Shown here one piece after another: positions 35,180-35,917 of a DNA stretch of 35,917 bases. Numbering within the stretch: position 1 is the first letter of the stretch; each line of letters begins with the position of its first letter. The notes under the pieces were generated by a model. It was given only the letters and a program-made list of their open reading frames with translations. It was not told where the DNA came from and ran no database searches. This stretch comes from an uncultured Neglectibacter sp. (GTDB taxonomy: Bacteria; Bacillota; Clostridia; Oscillospirales; Acutalibacteraceae). Location of the stretch: positions 1 to 35,917 of the forward strand of contig CANSKS010000029.1 of assembly GCA_947647615.1 (NCBI GenBank). The letters are read 5' to 3'. A program made the translations under genes and the position numbers.

Positions 35180-35249
35180 CGGAAAATATAAAAATGTTAT
35201 CTTTAAGTTATTGACAAAGCATTCTCTAAGGTGTAAACTTTAAGATGAC
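35155..35249. promoter_or_regulatory. Operator sites O1-O3 between the divergent regulators
   Basis: Three related sites: O1 35155-35168 (TAACTTTAAAGTAA), O2 35197-35212 (TTATCTTTAAGTTATT) and O3 35233-35249 (GTAAACTTTAAGATGAC). A fourth copy follows the Cro-like gene at 35469. The shared core is AACTTTAAAGT, a near-palindrome. O1 covers the repressor promoter spacer, O2 touches the -35 of the Cro-like promoter, and O3 covers its -10. This is a lambda-like switch layout. Confidence 0.7.
35211..35239 (+). promoter_or_regulatory. Promoter of the Cro-like gene (early promoter)
   Basis: A perfect TTGACA (35211-35216), 17 bases, TAAACT (35234-35239). The -10 lies inside operator O3, so occupation of O3 shuts it off. 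Confidence 0.7.
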
Positions 35250-35274
35250 AAGAAAAAGAAAGGCAGGTGAAAAA

Positions 35275-35472
35275 ATGGCCATAACATTAAAGGCAGCCCG
35301 TGTTAATGCGGGCTTAAACCAGCGAGAAGCGGCAGGGAAATTAGAAGTGAGCCGGGAAACTGTTGGAAAATGGGAGAGAGGAGAAACAACGCCCAATATA
35401 AGACAAGCAGCAAAAATCTGTGAGCTGTACCATTGCACTATGGATGAGCTTATTTTTTTACCAAAAGTGTAA
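35275..35472 (+). CDS. Cro-like XRE-family regulator
   Basis: The 65-residue protein is a single XRE helix-turn-helix (LNQREAAGKLEVSRETVGKWERGETTPNIRQAAKICELY). It lies opposite the S24 repressor and is the likely Cro counterpart that favours the lytic or excised state. ATG 35275 has AGGCAGGTG upstream; an earlier ATG at 35245 overlaps O3 and would add ten basic residues. Its ribosome-binding region (35258-35269) is an exact inverted copy of that of the repressor gene (35124-35135). The stop codon overlaps operator O4. Confidence 0.88.
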   Translation: MAITLKAARVNAGLNQREAAGKLEVSRETVGKWERGETTPNIRQAAKICELYHCTMDELIFLPKV

Positions 35473-35485
35473 ACTTTAAAGTAAC
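35469..35485. promoter_or_regulatory. Operator site O4 after the Cro-like gene
   Basis: GTAAACTTTAAAGTAAC, the most symmetric copy of the operator core. The 13 bases GTGTAAACTTTAA at 35467-35479 repeat exactly those at 35231-35243. It sits 22 bases before the next start codon, where it could block transcription of the early genes separately. Confidence 0.7.
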
Positions 35486-35506
35486 ACACAAATTGAGGCG
35501 TAACCT

Positions 35507-35695
35507 ATGAAAGAAATTTTAAAGTACTACCCAACTCCCAACGGGAAAGCGGCAGCCGCGGAACTGGAAGAGAAGGAAGAAAGGCTATGGACAGGCCAGC
35601 AGCACTCTAAAGTAATGACAGCGGTACAAAAGCATTGCGCCGGCTGCATACTGGAAACCAGCCCTGCGGGAAGACTTAGTAAACAAACTCAGTGA
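35507..35695 (+). CDS. Small early element protein, possibly frameshifted
   Basis: A 62-residue product I do not recognise, with an Ala/Glu-rich helical first half (MKEILKYYPTPNGKAAAAELEEKEERLW). GAGGCG lies 8 bases before the ATG. After about residue 37 the composition changes. The +1 frame from 35619 reads QRYKSIAPAAYWKPALREDL...SELEA with TAA at 35706-35708, which looks like a more natural C-terminus and ends just before the next gene. A one-base shift near 35615-35619 would join the two parts. So this may be an intact short protein, a frameshifted gene or a sequencing slip. Confidence 0.5.
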   Translation: MKEILKYYPTPNGKAAAAELEEKEERLWTGQQHSKVMTAVQKHCAGCILETSPAGRLSKQTQ

Positions 35696-35710
35696 ATTGG
35701 AGGCATAAAC

Positions 35711-35887
35711 ATGGCCATATGCAAGAACATACCTGTTAGCGGGTATATGGTAAAAGGCGAAGATGGAAAATTCCATTTAGACCCTGAACGTTCTGTGTTT
35801 GCGGATATCCCAGCGGAAGATATCGCCCGATTTTTGATAGAAAAATTAGGGGTTACCCCTCAAGGGGGGAACGCGGTTGACCTATGA
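35711..35887 (+). CDS. Small early element protein (58 aa), unknown
   Basis: This short frame encodes 58 residues (MAICKNIPVSGYMVKGEDGKFHLDPERS...IARFLIEKLGVTPQGGNAVDL). GGAGG lies 8 bases before the ATG. The sequence is compact with no signal peptide or membrane helix. Family not recognised; the position in an early phage operon suggests a role in replication or regulation, without further support. Its end overlaps the likely start of the next gene. Confidence 0.7.
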   Translation: MAICKNIPVSGYMVKGEDGKFHLDPERSVFADIPAEDIARFLIEKLGVTPQGGNAVDL

Positions 35888-35917
35888 AGCGTTTCTAAGC
35901 CGTCTGGAAGGGGTACA
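35877..35917 (+). CDS. N-terminus of a probable phage primase, cut by window edge
   Basis: A TTG start at 35877 with GGGGGG 7 bases upstream reads (M)TYEAFLSRLEGV and runs off the edge. That opening resembles prophage CHC2-type primases or primase-helicases, whose zinc motif follows shortly after. The ATG at 35884 in another frame stops after three further codons. It overlaps the preceding gene by 11 bases. The family call rests on only 13 residues. Confidence 0.45.
   Translation, partial: MTYEAFLSRLEGV

Overview
The window is a chromosomal segment of a spore-forming Firmicute, most likely a gut-type Clostridia (Oscillospiraceae/Ruminococcaceae-like). I infer this from a lone SpoVAE, the hprK–PHP–murB–rapZ–whiA–dnaE–pfkA gene order, SecA with a SEC-C tail, strong Shine-Dalgarno sequences, many TTG starts and moderate GC. 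No database search was possible, so the taxonomic call is an inference.

Layout. Positions 1-1570 (minus) carry a truncated gene at the left edge, a CpXC-domain protein and a small acidic protein. Positions 1841-5797 (plus) carry a NagD-like HAD phosphatase, a two-gene chromate transporter with a clear terminator, a TTG-started spoVAE and a multi-pass GT-C-like membrane protein. Positions 5803-8158 (minus) hold an aldo/keto reductase and a CNNM/CorC-type protein. Positions 8297-9828 (plus) hold a one-protein HTH–SdpI fusion and a small SLOG (DUF2493-like) protein with a near-consensus promoter, a leader and a terminator-like hairpin inside its last codons.

Positions 9825-19544 (minus) form a long same-strand block: secA, a lipoprotein, a left-handed beta-helix protein, an FHA–SEDS (RodA/FtsW) fusion overlapping by ATGA with a class B transpeptidase, manA and a PfkB-family sugar kinase. 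The block links secretion, cell-wall elongation and sugar-phosphate supply. Positions 19751-22284 (plus) encode a ROK glucokinase and an M24-fold protein that appears to have lost metal ligands. Positions 22285-23330 are decayed: a long inverted repeat and a remnant of an ABC ATPase.

Positions 23335-32712 (minus) are the conserved hprK–PHP–murB–rapZ–whiA–dnaE–pfkA cluster. Two things stand out: whiA is broken by one in-frame TAG codon while the rest of its frame is intact, and yvcK, usually between rapZ and whiA, is absent.

At 32851 an initiator tRNA-fMet gene marks a junction. The remainder of the window is the left end of a prophage or related integrative element. Its large serine recombinase ends inside the tRNA gene. 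It is followed by an S24/LexA-type repressor, a divergent Cro-like regulator with a set of AACTTTAAAGT-type operator sites placed on both promoters, two small early genes and the first codons of a likely primase. The element runs off the right edge.
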